Source: Curtobacterium sp. MCLR17_007 (GTDB taxonomy: Bacteria; Actinomycetota; Actinomycetes; Actinomycetales; Microbacteriaceae). From it: a DNA stretch of 64,000 nt. Numbering within the stretch: position 1 is the stretch's first letter; the number at the start of each line of letters is the position of its first letter. Shown here piece after piece: positions 18,018 to 28,569 of the stretch. The translations under genes and the position numbers were made by a program. A model generated the notes under the pieces. It made no database searches, was not told where the DNA came from, and saw only the letters and a program-made list of their open reading frames with translations. The stretch lies in the NCBI RefSeq assembly GCF_003234655.2, contig NZ_CP126271.1, positions 124,001-188,000 on the forward strand, in the 5' to 3' direction.

Positions 18018-18090
18018 TGACCCCAACGGGATTCGAACCCGTGCTGCCGCCGTGAAAGGGCGGTGTCCTAGGCCACTAAACGATGGGGCC
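18018..18090 (-). tRNA. tRNA-Glu (TTC)
   Basis: 73-nt cloverleaf; acceptor GGCCCCA/TGGGGTC, anticodon loop CTTTCAC (TTC). First tRNA of the Glu-Asp-Phe operon; TATGCT at 18126-18121 (minus) is a fitting -10 about 30 nt upstream. Confidence 0.95.
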
Positions 18091-18400
18091 GCAAGCAGTA
18101 CATCGCTGCACCGGAGACCAAGCATACGGAAGCCCTGCGTGGATGACAAATCGAGTCCCCCGAGCCCCGGCCGCCCGGCGTGTCGCCGCGTCATCGTCCC
18201 CGTCGGCGGGCTTCACTCGCGACGGACCCGGCAGTGATCCGGGACCCGATTCTGCGCCGTCGGTGTTCGAGTGCGACCATCGTCGTCGGCCCTGTCCCTC
18301 GTGCGAGGGGCTGCCCCGGGCCGGCACCTGTTGTTACTGTTGCGGTTGTTGACAGTGTTACGTGCGTGAGCCATGCCGCGCTGTTACGAAATCGAGATGT
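18091..18400. promoter_or_regulatory. Divergent promoter region, tRNA operon / M23 gene, with TGTTAC repeats
   Basis: No gene. The minus side holds the tRNA -10. On the plus side, before the M23 gene, TGTTAC occurs at 18332, 18356 and 18382, with a degenerate TGTTGC directly after the first. TTGACA (18349-18354) is a candidate -35. Repeated TTAC half-sites recall operators of response regulators that control peptidoglycan hydrolases, such as MtrA; that link is an inference. Confidence 0.4.
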
Positions 18401-19735
18401 ATGTCGACCTCACTCACTCTGATCCCCCGCTTCCGCCGCCGCGTCATCGCCGCCGCGGTCGCCGTCGTCCTCACCGCAGGGGCGATCGCCGCGTTCGCAC
18501 CCGCTGACGGGGCATCGGCGACCAGCTACCCGAGCTGGGACGACGTGCAGGCCGCCAAGGCGTCCCAGTCGGCGCAGCAGGACAAGGTGACGGAGATCAA
18601 GGGCCTGATCGCCGACCTGACGAGCCAGGCCGCCGCCAAGCAGAAGTCGGCCGAGGCCGCCGGCACGGCGTACCAGACGGCGCAGACCAAGTACGACGCC
18701 GCGACGCTGCAGCAGCAGAAGCTCCAGCAGCAGGCCGACGAGTCCGAGAAGACCGCCGCCCAGTCCGAGGCACAGGCCGGACAGCTCGCGGCGCAGCTCG
18801 GGCGAGCGAGTGCGAACGACGTCACCACCGACCTCCTGACGCACCCCACCGACTCGAAGGACTACCTGTACGAGCTCGGCGCGATGTCGAAGCTCAGCGA
18901 GCAGGCCGACGGCATCTACTCGCAGGCGACGCAGGACCGCGGCACGGCACAGGCCGAGTCGGACAAGGCGGACGTCGCGAAGAAGGCCCTCGGGGACCTG
19001 GCTGACGCCGCCCAGCAGAAGATGCGGGCTGCCCAGTCCGCCGCCGATGCTGCTCAGACGGCCGTCGACGCACAGAACGACAACCAGTCGCGGCTCGAAG
19101 CGCAGCTCACACTCCTGACGTCGAACGCCACCGACGTCGAGGCCAAGTACAACAAGGGCGTCGAGGTCGAGAAGGCCCGCCAGGCCGCGCTCGCCAAGCA
19201 GCGCGCCGACCAGGCCCGAGCGGCGGCAGCGGCTGCTGCGGCGGCCGCGCGGAACGCGCCCGCGCCGAGCAGCGGCGGGTCCAGCGGCGCCGGGTCCAGC
19301 GGATCCGGCGGCGGTGCCCCGACCTCGTCCGGCTGGGTCCGCCCGAGCGCCGGCTACCAGACGAGCCCCTACGGCTACCGCATCGACCCGTACACCGGCG
19401 CACACGCACTGCACGCCGGCGTCGACCTGGCACCGGGCTGCTACTCGCCGATCTACGCCGCGCACGAGGGCACCGTGACCTTCGCCGGCAACGGTGGCGG
19501 GTACGGCAACGAGGTCATCCTCGACAACGGCGGTGGCATCTCCACCGCGTACGGCCACATCGTCAACGGCGGCATCATGGTCGGCAACGGCCAGCACGTC
19601 TCCGCCGGGCAGCAGATCGCCCAGGTCGGTTCGACCGGCTGGTCCACGGGCTGCCACCTCCACTTCGAGACCCGGGTGAACGGCGCCGCCGTCGACCCGG
19701 TCCCCTTCATGGCTGCGCGGGGGATCTCGGTATGA
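18401..19735 (+). CDS. Secreted coiled-coil M23 peptidase
   Basis: 444-residue exported cell-wall endopeptidase. An N-terminal signal (RRRVIAAAVAVVLTAGAIAAFA) is followed by a long Ala/Gln-rich coiled coil (about residues 50-290), a Gly/Ser linker and a C-terminal LytM/M23 domain. In that domain the zinc ligands are His and Asp in HALHAGVDLAPG and the His pair in GCHLHFETRVNG. The coiled coil suggests an EnvC/RipA-like regulated hydrolase acting at division or septation. The ATG at 18401 was chosen over 18362 because the signal peptide then sits at the N-terminus. It is paired with the paralogue that starts 32 bp downstream. Confidence 0.9.
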   Translation: MSTSLTLIPRFRRRVIAAAVAVVLTAGAIAAFAPADGASATSYPSWDDVQAAKASQSAQQDKVTEIKGLIADLTSQAAAKQKSAEAAGTAYQTAQTKYDAATLQQQKLQQQADESEKTAAQSEAQAGQLAAQLGRASANDVTTDLLTHPTDSKDYLYELGAMSKLSEQADGIYSQATQDRGTAQAESDKADVAKKALGDLADAAQQKMRAAQSAADAAQTAVDAQNDNQSRLEAQLTLLTSNATDVEAKYNKGVEVEKARQAALAKQRADQARAAAAAAAAAARNAPAPSSGGSSGAGSSGSGGGAPTSSGWVRPSAGYQTSPYGYRIDPYTGAHALHAGVDLAPGCYSPIYAAHEGTVTFAGNGGGYGNEVILDNGGGISTAYGHIVNGGIMVGNGQHVSAGQQIAQVGSTGWSTGCHLHFETRVNGAAVDPVPFMAARGISV

Positions 19736-19767
19736 CCGTGTGCGCGCCCGAGAGGCACTGACACCAC

Positions 19768-21201
19768 ATGAAGAAGCCTGCGCGTTCCCTCGCCTGCGGC
19801 ATCGCCACCGTCTCGTTGCTCGGCATCGGACTCTCGGTGGGGATCGCGGGACCAGCCGGAGCGACCCCCGCGAAGGCCCCGTCGTGGGCGGACGTGCAGG
19901 CGGCGAAGTCCGACCAGGCCGAGTCACAGCAGACGGTCGACGAGCTCGCCTCGCGCCTGTCATCGCTGCAGGACTCCGCCGACCAGGCCGGCGTCGTGGT
20001 GCAGCAGGCCGGCCAGACCTACGCGTTGGCCGCGTCCGAGCAGCAGGAGGCCCAGTCCACGCTCGACGACCTGACCTCGCAGGCCAAGCGGGCGAAGGCA
20101 GCAGCGGACGAGTCCGCAGGCCAGGTCGCTGCGCTCGTGGTCGAGCTCTCGCGGAGCGGCGGTGGTGACCTGTCGACGAGCATGCTCGTGGACGCCTCGG
20201 ACGCGAAGGACCTGCTCTACCAGGTCGGCACGATGACGCACCTGTCCGAGCGGTCGGCCACGGTCCTGGCCAAGGCGCAGGCGGACCAGAACACCGTGGA
20301 CGCACTCGCAGCGCAGAAGCGCCAGGCGACCACGGCCCTGGCGACCGCGACCGACGCCACGAAGACCGCCCTCGACACCGCGAACTCCGTCGCGGCCCGG
20401 GCGAACGGCAAGCTCCAGGACGCGCAGAGCCAGCAGGACGAGGTGCTCGAGCAGCTCGCCTTCCTCAAGGGCACGACGGTGGCAACCGAGAGCGCGTACT
20501 ACAGCGACCAGCGCGCGAAGCAGGCGGAGACGCAGCTCGCGGCGCAGGCGACGAAGGACGCCGCCAGCGGAACGGGTGCACCCACGCGCACGACGACGTC
20601 GAACAACCCCGCACCGAGCACCGGCTCCGGCAACACCGGCGGCGGCAACAGCGGCGGCAGCAACACCGGCGGCGGCAACACCGGCAGCAGCAACCCGGCC
20701 CCGGCTCCCGCGGCCCCCGCACCCGCCCCGGCGAAGCCGAGCACCCCGTCGAAGCCCGCACCGGCTCCCGCCCCCGCCCCGGCCCCGGCCCCCGCCCCGA
20801 GCACCCCGTCGAAGGCGGCCGGCGCGATCGCCTACGCCCGTGCCCAGCTCGGCAAGCCGTACGTGCTCGGCGGCGCCGGTCCGAACACGTGGGACTGCTC
20901 CGGCCTGGTGATGATGGCCTACAGCTCGCAGGGCATCTCGACCGGCGGGCACAACGTCGTCTGGCAGTACAACCACTTCGCGTCCATCGGACGCCTGGTC
21001 CCGTTGTCGCAGCGGCAGCCCGGCGACATCCTGTTCTACTCGAAGACGGGTACGGCCTCGGGTGGCTACCACGACACGATCTACACGGGCGGTGGCCGCA
21101 TGATCGAGGCTGCGCGCCCCGGGGTCGGCGTCGTCGAGCGCGCGGTCTGGGGCACCGGTGACCTGCTGCCCTACGTCGCCCGCCCCTCCGGCTCGATGTA
21201 G
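19768..21201 (+). CDS. Secreted coiled-coil NlpC/P60 peptidoglycan hydrolase
   Basis: 477 residues: signal peptide ending near AGAT, a coiled coil (about 35-270) clearly related to that of the upstream M23 protein (both begin SWxDVQAAK), a Pro/Ala/Gly/Asn linker and a C-terminal NlpC/P60 domain. The catalytic Cys lies in WDCSGLVMMAY and the His in GGYHDTIYTGGG. It would cut peptide stems of peptidoglycan, in the manner of RipA. The two hydrolases share the coiled coil but not the catalytic domain, suggesting duplication with domain exchange and a shared activator. Confidence 0.92.
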   Translation: MKKPARSLACGIATVSLLGIGLSVGIAGPAGATPAKAPSWADVQAAKSDQAESQQTVDELASRLSSLQDSADQAGVVVQQAGQTYALAASEQQEAQSTLDDLTSQAKRAKAAADESAGQVAALVVELSRSGGGDLSTSMLVDASDAKDLLYQVGTMTHLSERSATVLAKAQADQNTVDALAAQKRQATTALATATDATKTALDTANSVAARANGKLQDAQSQQDEVLEQLAFLKGTTVATESAYYSDQRAKQAETQLAAQATKDAASGTGAPTRTTTSNNPAPSTGSGNTGGGNSGGSNTGGGNTGSSNPAPAPAAPAPAPAKPSTPSKPAPAPAPAPAPAPAPSTPSKAAGAIAYARAQLGKPYVLGGAGPNTWDCSGLVMMAYSSQGISTGGHNVVWQYNHFASIGRLVPLSQRQPGDILFYSKTGTASGGYHDTIYTGGGRMIEAARPGVGVVERAVWGTGDLLPYVARPSGSM

Positions 21202-21237
21202 CTCCCGCACACCGAGGCGCATCGCGCCCCACAACGA

Positions 21238-21269
21238 ACATCGCGCCCCGTGGAGACGGGGCGCGATGT
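21238..21269. terminator. Bidirectional terminator, NlpC/P60 and ppa
   Basis: 14-bp stem acatcgcgccccgt with a ggag loop and its exact complement, between convergent genes. Confidence 0.85.
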
Positions 21270-21325
21270 CATTGCGGGGGTGCGATCGGCTGGCGACGGC
21301 GACGCCGCCCGCTGAACGACCGGTG

Positions 21326-21817
21326 TCAGTGCGCGCTGGGCACGTACGCGGCCTGGCCGGCCGTGACGATCGCCTCGGCCTCGGCGGCGTCGCCCCAGCC
21401 CTCGGCCTTGACCCACTTGTTCGGCTCGAGGTCCTTGTAGCGCTCGAAGAAGTGCGCGATCTCGGCCTTGGTCTGCTCGTCGACGTCCGAGATGTCCTGG
21501 ATGTGCGCCCAGCGCGGGTCCTTGGCCGGGACGACGAGGACCTTCGCGTCGATGCCGGCCTCGTCGCTCATCTTGAAGACGCCGACCGGGCGGACCTTGA
21601 CGCCGACGCCCGGGAACGTCGGGTACTCGAGCAGCAGCAGTGCGTCCACGGGGTCGCCGTCGTCCGCCAGGGTCTGCTCGAAGAAGCCGTAGTCGGTCGG
21701 GTAGACGAACGACGTGAACAGCACGCGGTCGAGGTACACGCGACCGGTCTCGTGGTCCACCTCGTACTTGTTGCGGCTGCCCTTGGGGATCTCGACGACG
21801 ACGTCGTACGCGGCCAT
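21326..21817 (-). CDS. ppa: Inorganic pyrophosphatase
   Basis: 163-residue family I soluble enzyme, hydrolysing PPi to two phosphates and so driving biosynthesis. The hallmark [11 protein letters not shown] is present, preceded by [10 protein letters not shown], and [14 protein letters not shown] and AKDPRW follow as expected. The ATG at 21817 follows aggag in the leader. It is divergent from tilS. Confidence 0.97.
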   Translation of the reverse strand: MAAYDVVVEIPKGSRNKYEVDHETGRVYLDRVLFTSFVYPTDYGFFEQTLADDGDPVDALLLLEYPTFPGVGVKVRPVGVFKMSDEAGIDAKVLVVPAKDPRWAHIQDISDVDEQTKAEIAHFFERYKDLEPNKWVKAEGWGDAAEAEAIVTAGQAAYVPSAH

Positions 21818-21881
21818 GTCTGCACTCCTGGTGTGTCGGTGGGGCTGTCGGTGGTCCCGAGAGCGCGGCTAACGTTACCGG

Positions 21882-22901
21882 GTGAACTCTCCGCGTCCCC
21901 GGCTCGACCCCGCCGTCGCCGCGACCCGGCTGGCGGTCCGCAGCCTGCTCGCCCGGGCACGGGACGAGCGGCTCGTCCACGACGGTGACCTCGTGCTCGT
22001 CGCGCTGAGCGGCGGGCCGGACTCGCTCGCGCTCGCGGCGGCCACCGCGTTCGAGGCGACCAAGCAGGGGCTCCGCGCCGGCGCGGTGGTCGTGGACCAC
22101 GCGCTGCAGGCCGGTTCCGAGGCGGTGGCGAGCCGGGCCTCCAGGCAGGCCGCCGAGCTGGGACTCGACCCGGTGACGGTCCGGCGGGTCATGGTCGGCT
22201 CCGACGGTGGTCCCGAGGGTGCCGCCCGGGAGGCCCGCCACGCGGCCGTCGCCCAGGTCGCGTCCGACGTCGGGTCACCCCTGGTGCTCTTCGGTCACAC
22301 CCTGGACGACCAGGCCGAGACGGTGCTGCTCGGCCTGCTGCGCGGCAGCGGGCCGGACAGCCTGTCCGGCATGCCGCCGCTCGCGCGGCGCGACGACGGA
22401 CCGGCCTACGGTCGACCCCTGCTGACGGTCCGGCGTCACACGACCCGGCAGGCCTGCGCGGCCGCCGGACTCGCACCGTGGCACGACCCCCACAACAACG
22501 ACGGGGCCTTCACCCGCGTGCGTGTCCGGAACGCCGTGATGCCGGTGCTCGAACGGGAGCTCGGTGCCGACGTCGCCGAGGCCCTGGCCCGCACGGCCGA
22601 CCAGCTGCGCGAGGACGCGGCGGCGCTCGACCACTTCGCCGAGGAGATGGCCGAGGACCTCGCCGAGCACTCCGAGGCCGGCATCGCACTGTCGGTGCGG
22701 CAGCTGCAGGCGAACCCGCCGGCCCTCCGCCAGCGCCTGGTGCGTCTGGCGGTCGAGAGCGAGTTCGGCGTGACGCTGTCCCGCGTCCAGACGCTCGAGG
22801 TCTGCCGGCTCGTGACCGAGTGGAACGGGCAGGGGCCGATCGACCTGCCCGGCATCCGGGTGTCCCGCGACGGCGACCGGCTGTCGTTCTCGGCCGCCTA
22901 G
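21882..22901 (+). CDS. tilS: tRNA(Ile)-lysidine synthase
   Basis: 339 residues; attaches lysine to C34 of the tRNA-Ile CAU anticodon, changing it to read AUA. The ATP-binding PP-loop is VALSGGPDSLALA near residue 40, with HTLDDQAETVLLGLLRGS further on. It lacks the long extra C-terminal domain of the E. coli protein, as in other actinobacteria. GTG start; TAACGT lies 6 nt upstream, so it is probably leaderless. It is followed by hpt and ftsH in the order common in Gram-positives. Confidence 0.95.
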   Translation: MNSPRPRLDPAVAATRLAVRSLLARARDERLVHDGDLVLVALSGGPDSLALAAATAFEATKQGLRAGAVVVDHALQAGSEAVASRASRQAAELGLDPVTVRRVMVGSDGGPEGAAREARHAAVAQVASDVGSPLVLFGHTLDDQAETVLLGLLRGSGPDSLSGMPPLARRDDGPAYGRPLLTVRRHTTRQACAAAGLAPWHDPHNNDGAFTRVRVRNAVMPVLERELGADVAEALARTADQLREDAAALDHFAEEMAEDLAEHSEAGIALSVRQLQANPPALRQRLVRLAVESEFGVTLSRVQTLEVCRLVTEWNGQGPIDLPGIRVSRDGDRLSFSAA

Positions 22902-22920
22902 GGCCGGTTAGGCTGGACCG

Positions 22921-23472
22921 GTGGAACTCTCCGACGTGCAGGACGACCTCTCCGAAGTGCTCTTCACCCCCGAGCAGATCGACGACAAGATCGCCGAGCT
23001 CGCCGCGGCGGTCGACCGCGACTACGCCGACAAGGACCCGCTGCTGGTCGGCGTCCTCAAGGGCGCGGTCATGGTCATGGCGGACTTCTCCCGCCACCTG
23101 ACCCTGCAGGCGAAGATGGACTGGATGGCCGTGTCGTCGTACGGCTCCGGCACGAAGTCGTCCGGCGTGGTGCGGATCCTCAAGGACCTCGACACCGACC
23201 TGCACGGTCGCGACGTCATCATCGTCGAGGACATCATCGACTCCGGGCTCACGCTGTCGTGGCTCAAGCAGAACCTCGAGTCCCGCGGCGCCGCCAGTGT
23301 CGAGATCGTCACGCTGCTGCGCAAGCCCGAGGCCGCCAAGGTCCAGGTCGACGTCCGCTACGTCGGCTACGACATCCCCGACGCCTTCGTGGTGGGCTTC
23401 GGGCTCGACTACGACGAGCGCTACCGCAACCTCCGGGGCATCGGCGTCCTGGCCCCGCACATCTACTCGTAG
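22921..23472 (+). CDS. hpt: Hypoxanthine phosphoribosyltransferase
   Basis: 183 residues; salvages hypoxanthine and guanine with PRPP. The PRPP loop is [14 protein letters not shown], the PPi loop is [11 protein letters not shown] and the base contact region is [20 protein letters not shown] start at 22921 with TAGGCT 6 nt upstream and no ribosome-binding site, hence leaderless. It sits 19 bp after tilS. Confidence 0.96.
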   Translation: MELSDVQDDLSEVLFTPEQIDDKIAELAAAVDRDYADKDPLLVGVLKGAVMVMADFSRHLTLQAKMDWMAVSSYGSGTKSSGVVRILKDLDTDLHGRDVIIVEDIIDSGLTLSWLKQNLESRGAASVEIVTLLRKPEAAKVQVDVRYVGYDIPDAFVVGFGLDYDERYRNLRGIGVLAPHIYS

Positions 23473-23587
23473 ACGAACCGGGAGTTCGCCCGCAGAGGAC
23501 ACCCATTCTCGCCACAGAATCGCGGCCGTATGCTGGCGAGCACGCAACTCCGGCAGAGAAAGGCTCGGGCCACAGCGCCCGGATCAC

Positions 23588-25576
<1,989 letters not shown>

Positions 25577-25582
25577 GCCCGG

Positions 25583-26467
25583 ATGACCGACCTCCCGACG
25601 AGACGGGACCGCCGCCTCGCCGCGCCCGTCCGTCGCCATGACCCGGGTGTGCCCCAGAGCGGGCGCACCCGGGTCATGGGCATCCTCAACGTGACGCCGG
25701 ACTCGTTCTCCGACGGCGGGCTGCATGCTGCGTACGACGCCGCGGTGGCGCACGCGCGCGATCTCGTCACGGCGGGCGCGGACCTCGTCGACGTCGGTGG
25801 CGAGTCCACCCGACCCGGTGCGGAGCGCGTGCCGGTCGAGGTCGAGCAGCAGCGGGTACTCCCGGTGATCGAGCAGCTCGTCGCCGAGGGCATCGCGGTC
25901 AGCGTCGACACCATGTACGCGGCGACGGCCGAGCGCGCGGTCGAGCTGGGTGCCGTCATCGTGAACGACGTGTCCGGCGGGCTGGCCGACGACGACATGG
26001 CCCGGGTCGTGGCGTCGACGGGCTGCGGCTTCGTCGTGATGCACTGGCGGGGCCACAGCGACCGGATGTACCGCGACGCCGTGTACGAGCACGCGGTCGA
26101 CGAGGTCCGGCGCGAGGTCGAGATGCGGGTCGCCGAGCTCATCGTGCTCGGGGTGCGCCAGGAGCAGGTCGTCATCGACCCGGGGCTCGGGTTCGCCAAG
26201 GAGGGCGCCCAGAACTGGGAGATCCTGGCGGGGTACGAGCGGTTCGCCTCGATCGGCCTGCCCGTGCTCGTCGCCGCGTCGCGCAAGCGGTTCCTGGACG
26301 GTGTCGGCAGCCCGGCGGGCGCACCACCGGCGGAGCGCGACCTCGCGACCGCCGCCATCAGCCTGTTGGCAGCAGAACGCGGCGCCTGGGGCGTCCGCGT
26401 GCACGACCCGGAACCGACGCGGGCCGTGCTCGACGTCTGGGAAGCCTGGAGGGCAGCTCGATCGTGA
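25583..26467 (+). CDS. folP: Dihydropteroate synthase
   Basis: 294 residues; joins hydroxymethyl-dihydropterin pyrophosphate to p-aminobenzoate, the sulfonamide target. Signatures MGILNVTPDSFSDGG, DVGGESTRPGA, VNDVSGG, IDPGLGFAK and the terminal SRKRFL are all present. It has an extended N-terminus of about 30 residues before the first strand. It overlaps folB (GTGA). Confidence 0.97.
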   Translation: MTDLPTRRDRRLAAPVRRHDPGVPQSGRTRVMGILNVTPDSFSDGGLHAAYDAAVAHARDLVTAGADLVDVGGESTRPGAERVPVEVEQQRVLPVIEQLVAEGIAVSVDTMYAATAERAVELGAVIVNDVSGGLADDDMARVVASTGCGFVVMHWRGHSDRMYRDAVYEHAVDEVRREVEMRVAELIVLGVRQEQVVIDPGLGFAKEGAQNWEILAGYERFASIGLPVLVAASRKRFLDGVGSPAGAPPAERDLATAAISLLAAERGAWGVRVHDPEPTRAVLDVWEAWRAARS

Positions 26468-26898
26468 ACGACACCATCCGCCTGACCGGGGTCCGCGCCC
26501 GCGGCCACCACGGGGTCTTCGACCACGAGCGCGCCGACGGGCAGGACTTCGTCGTCGATGTCGCGGTCGAGATCGACGCCCGCGCAGCCGCCGGTCCCGA
26601 CGACCTCGACCAGACCGTCCACTACGGGGTGCTCGCCGAGCAGGTCGTCGCCGAGATCGAACGCGACCCGGTCGACCTGATCGAGACCCTGGCCGAGCGG
26701 ATCGCCGCCGCGGTGCTGACCCACCGCGCGGCGCTGGCGACCGAGGTCACGGTGCACAAGCCGCAGGCGCCCATCACGGTGCCGTTCACCGACGTGTCGA
26801 TCACGATCCGCCGCGAGCGGATGGCGGTCGACCCGGTCCCCGGAGCCGCGACGCCCCAGCCGCCCACGGCCCCCGTCGACGACCCGGACGCCGCGTGA
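26464..26898 (+). CDS. folB: Dihydroneopterin aldolase
   Basis: 144 residues; cleaves dihydroneopterin to 6-hydroxymethyl-dihydropterin. Family motifs are GVRARGHHGVFDHER and DQTVHYGVLAE, with LIETLAERIA and VHKPQAPI. The last 25 residues or so are a Pro/Ala-rich tail beyond the fold. The GTG start overlaps the folP stop, and the stop overlaps the folK start in the same way. Confidence 0.95.
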   Translation: MNDTIRLTGVRARGHHGVFDHERADGQDFVVDVAVEIDARAAAGPDDLDQTVHYGVLAEQVVAEIERDPVDLIETLAERIAAAVLTHRAALATEVTVHKPQAPITVPFTDVSITIRRERMAVDPVPGAATPQPPTAPVDDPDAA

Positions 26899-27548
26899 CC
26901 CGCGCCGTCGTCGCCCTCGGCGCGAACCTCGGTGACCGGGGGAGCACCCTCCGTGCCGCGGCCGCCGCCGTCGTGGCGATCCCGGGCGTCACGGCGGTCG
27001 CGTCGAGCCACGAGGTCGAGTCGGTCGCCCTGACACTCGACGGCCTCGACACGGCGAAGCCCCGGTACCGGAACGCGGTCGTCGTGCTCGACACCGAGCT
27101 GGGGGCCCAGGCGCTGCTCGACGCGCTGCACGTCGTCGAGGACACCCACGGCCGCACCCGCGAAGTCCGGTGGGGCGACCGCACGCTCGACCTCGACGTC
27201 ATCACGTACGGCGACGAGCGCATCGCGACCGAGACGCTGGACGTGCCGCACCCGCGTGCGCACGAGCGGGCCTTCGTGCTGGCGCCGTGGCTCGACGCCG
27301 ACCCCGGCGCGGTGCTGCCCGGTCGCGGGCCGGTCGCCGACCTGCTGGCCGCACTCGGTGACGACACGGAGCGCGTCGACGAGCCGCGCCTGCTCGACGG
27401 TGACGACACGGAGCGCGTCGACGAGCCGCGCCTGCTCGACGGTGACGACACGGAGCGCGTCGACGAGCCGCGCCTGCTCGACGGCGTGACCACGGCCTCC
27501 CGTCCGGACGCCAACCCGACCACCACCGGAACGGACGCCACCCCGTGA
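26895..27548 (+). CDS. folK: HPPK (folate pyrophosphokinase) with C-terminal tandem repeats
   Basis: 217 residues; transfers pyrophosphate from ATP to 6-hydroxymethyl-dihydropterin. The enzyme domain covers about residues 1-153, with ALGANLGDR, HGRTREVRWGDRTLDLDVI (the HPPK signature) and VPHPRAHERAFVL. It is followed by three identical 14-residue repeats (GDDTERVDEPRLLD, residues 155-196) and a Thr-rich tail, none of which belong to the family fold. GTG start at 26895 in a GTGA overlap with folB. Confidence 0.94.
   Translation: MTRAVVALGANLGDRGSTLRAAAAAVVAIPGVTAVASSHEVESVALTLDGLDTAKPRYRNAVVVLDTELGAQALLDALHVVEDTHGRTREVRWGDRTLDLDVITYGDERIATETLDVPHPRAHERAFVLAPWLDADPGAVLPGRGPVADLLAALGDDTERVDEPRLLDGDDTERVDEPRLLDGDDTERVDEPRLLDGVTTASRPDANPTTTGTDATP
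27357..27482 (+). repeat. Three perfect 42-bp tandem repeats inside folK
   Basis: Units at 27357-27398, 27399-27440 and 27441-27482 are identical at nucleotide level, which implies recent expansion. The unit is in frame, so copy number can change without breaking the gene or the overlap with the next one. Confidence 0.92.
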
Positions 27549-28024
27549 AGACCACCCGCGCCTCCACGCTGATCAGCCTCGCCGTCGTCGCCGGCATCGC
27601 CGGCTTCGCGCTGAACGCCGCCCTGGCGTCGCGCCAGGCGCCCGCACTCCTGCTCGTCAGCCCCCTCGGCTTCGCCCTGGCGCTCATCGGCGTGGTGCTC
27701 ATCGCCCTGGCCCTGCCGGTCCGACGCCACGCGCAGGGCGTCCCCGGCCGCCGCGTCGACCCGATCTACGCGACCCGCGTCGTGGTCCTCGCCAAGGCCT
27801 CGAGCATCTGCGGCGTGCTGTTCGGCGCCTTCGCACTCGGGCTCCTCGTGTACCTGCTGACCCGCTCCGTCGTCCCTTCGCTAGGCTCGACCCTGCCGAG
27901 TGCCGTGGCGGTCGGTGGCGGGATCGTGCTCACCGTGTGCGCCCTCGTCGCCGAACGCATGTGCATCGCTCCACCGGACGACGACGACCCGGACGACCCA
28001 CGGGGCGGCACGACGGCACGATGA
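27545..28024 (+). CDS. DUF3180 membrane protein
   Basis: 159 residues with four hydrophobic segments (LISLAVVAGIAGFALNAAL, SPLGFALALIGVVLIALAL, AKASSICGVLFGAFALGLLVY, AVAVGGGIVLTVCALVAE) and an acidic tail. It matches the actinobacterial DUF3180 family, which regularly follows folK; its function is unknown. GTG start overlapping the folK stop. Confidence 0.88.
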   Translation: MKTTRASTLISLAVVAGIAGFALNAALASRQAPALLLVSPLGFALALIGVVLIALALPVRRHAQGVPGRRVDPIYATRVVVLAKASSICGVLFGAFALGLLVYLLTRSVVPSLGSTLPSAVAVGGGIVLTVCALVAERMCIAPPDDDDPDDPRGGTTAR

Positions 28025-28040
28025 CCACCAGGAGGGCCCG

Positions 28041-28562
28041 ATGCCGCGCGAACGACTCGACGAGCACGGACTCGGGCTGACCGGAATCGACTGGACCCGG
28101 GTGTCGTCGAAGCTCGTCTGGACCGAGCTCGTCACCACCGTCCTCGCCGGTGTCGTCGTCACCGCTGGCTGCATCCTGATCGGGGTCGCGAACGGCGGTC
28201 CCTCGGACACGGCCGGACTCGTCTGGACCCTGATCGGTGCCGCGGTGGGCATCGCCACGCTGGTCACCGCGATCCTGACGCCCCGCCGGGTCCGCGCGAT
28301 CGGGTACGCCCTGCGCGAGGACGACTTCGTGCTCCGCAAGGGCCTGATGTGGCAGCGCTTCACCGCGGTGCCCTACGGTCGTCTGCAGCTCGTGGACGTG
28401 AACCGCGGGCCGCTCGACCGCATGCTCGGGATGAGCGAGCTGAAGTTCGTGACGGCGGCCGCGTCGACCAACGTGCGCATCCCGGGCATCCCCGCCGAAC
28501 ACGCCGACGAGCTCCGGGACCGGCTGGTCGAACTCGCCGAGTCCCGCCGCGCCGGGCTCTGA
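28041..28562 (+). CDS. PH-domain (bPH2/YdbS-like) membrane protein, short partner
   Basis: 173 residues: two transmembrane helices (about 30-75) then a bacterial PH-like domain (RVRAIGYALREDDFVLRKGL, TAVPYGRLQLVDVNRGPLDR). The family pairs with a long YdbT-like partner, here immediately downstream, and is thought to act at the membrane; its role is undefined. It has a strong aggaggg before the ATG. Confidence 0.87.
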   Translation: MPRERLDEHGLGLTGIDWTRVSSKLVWTELVTTVLAGVVVTAGCILIGVANGGPSDTAGLVWTLIGAAVGIATLVTAILTPRRVRAIGYALREDDFVLRKGLMWQRFTAVPYGRLQLVDVNRGPLDRMLGMSELKFVTAAASTNVRIPGIPAEHADELRDRLVELAESRRAGL

Positions 28563-28569
28563 GGGCACC

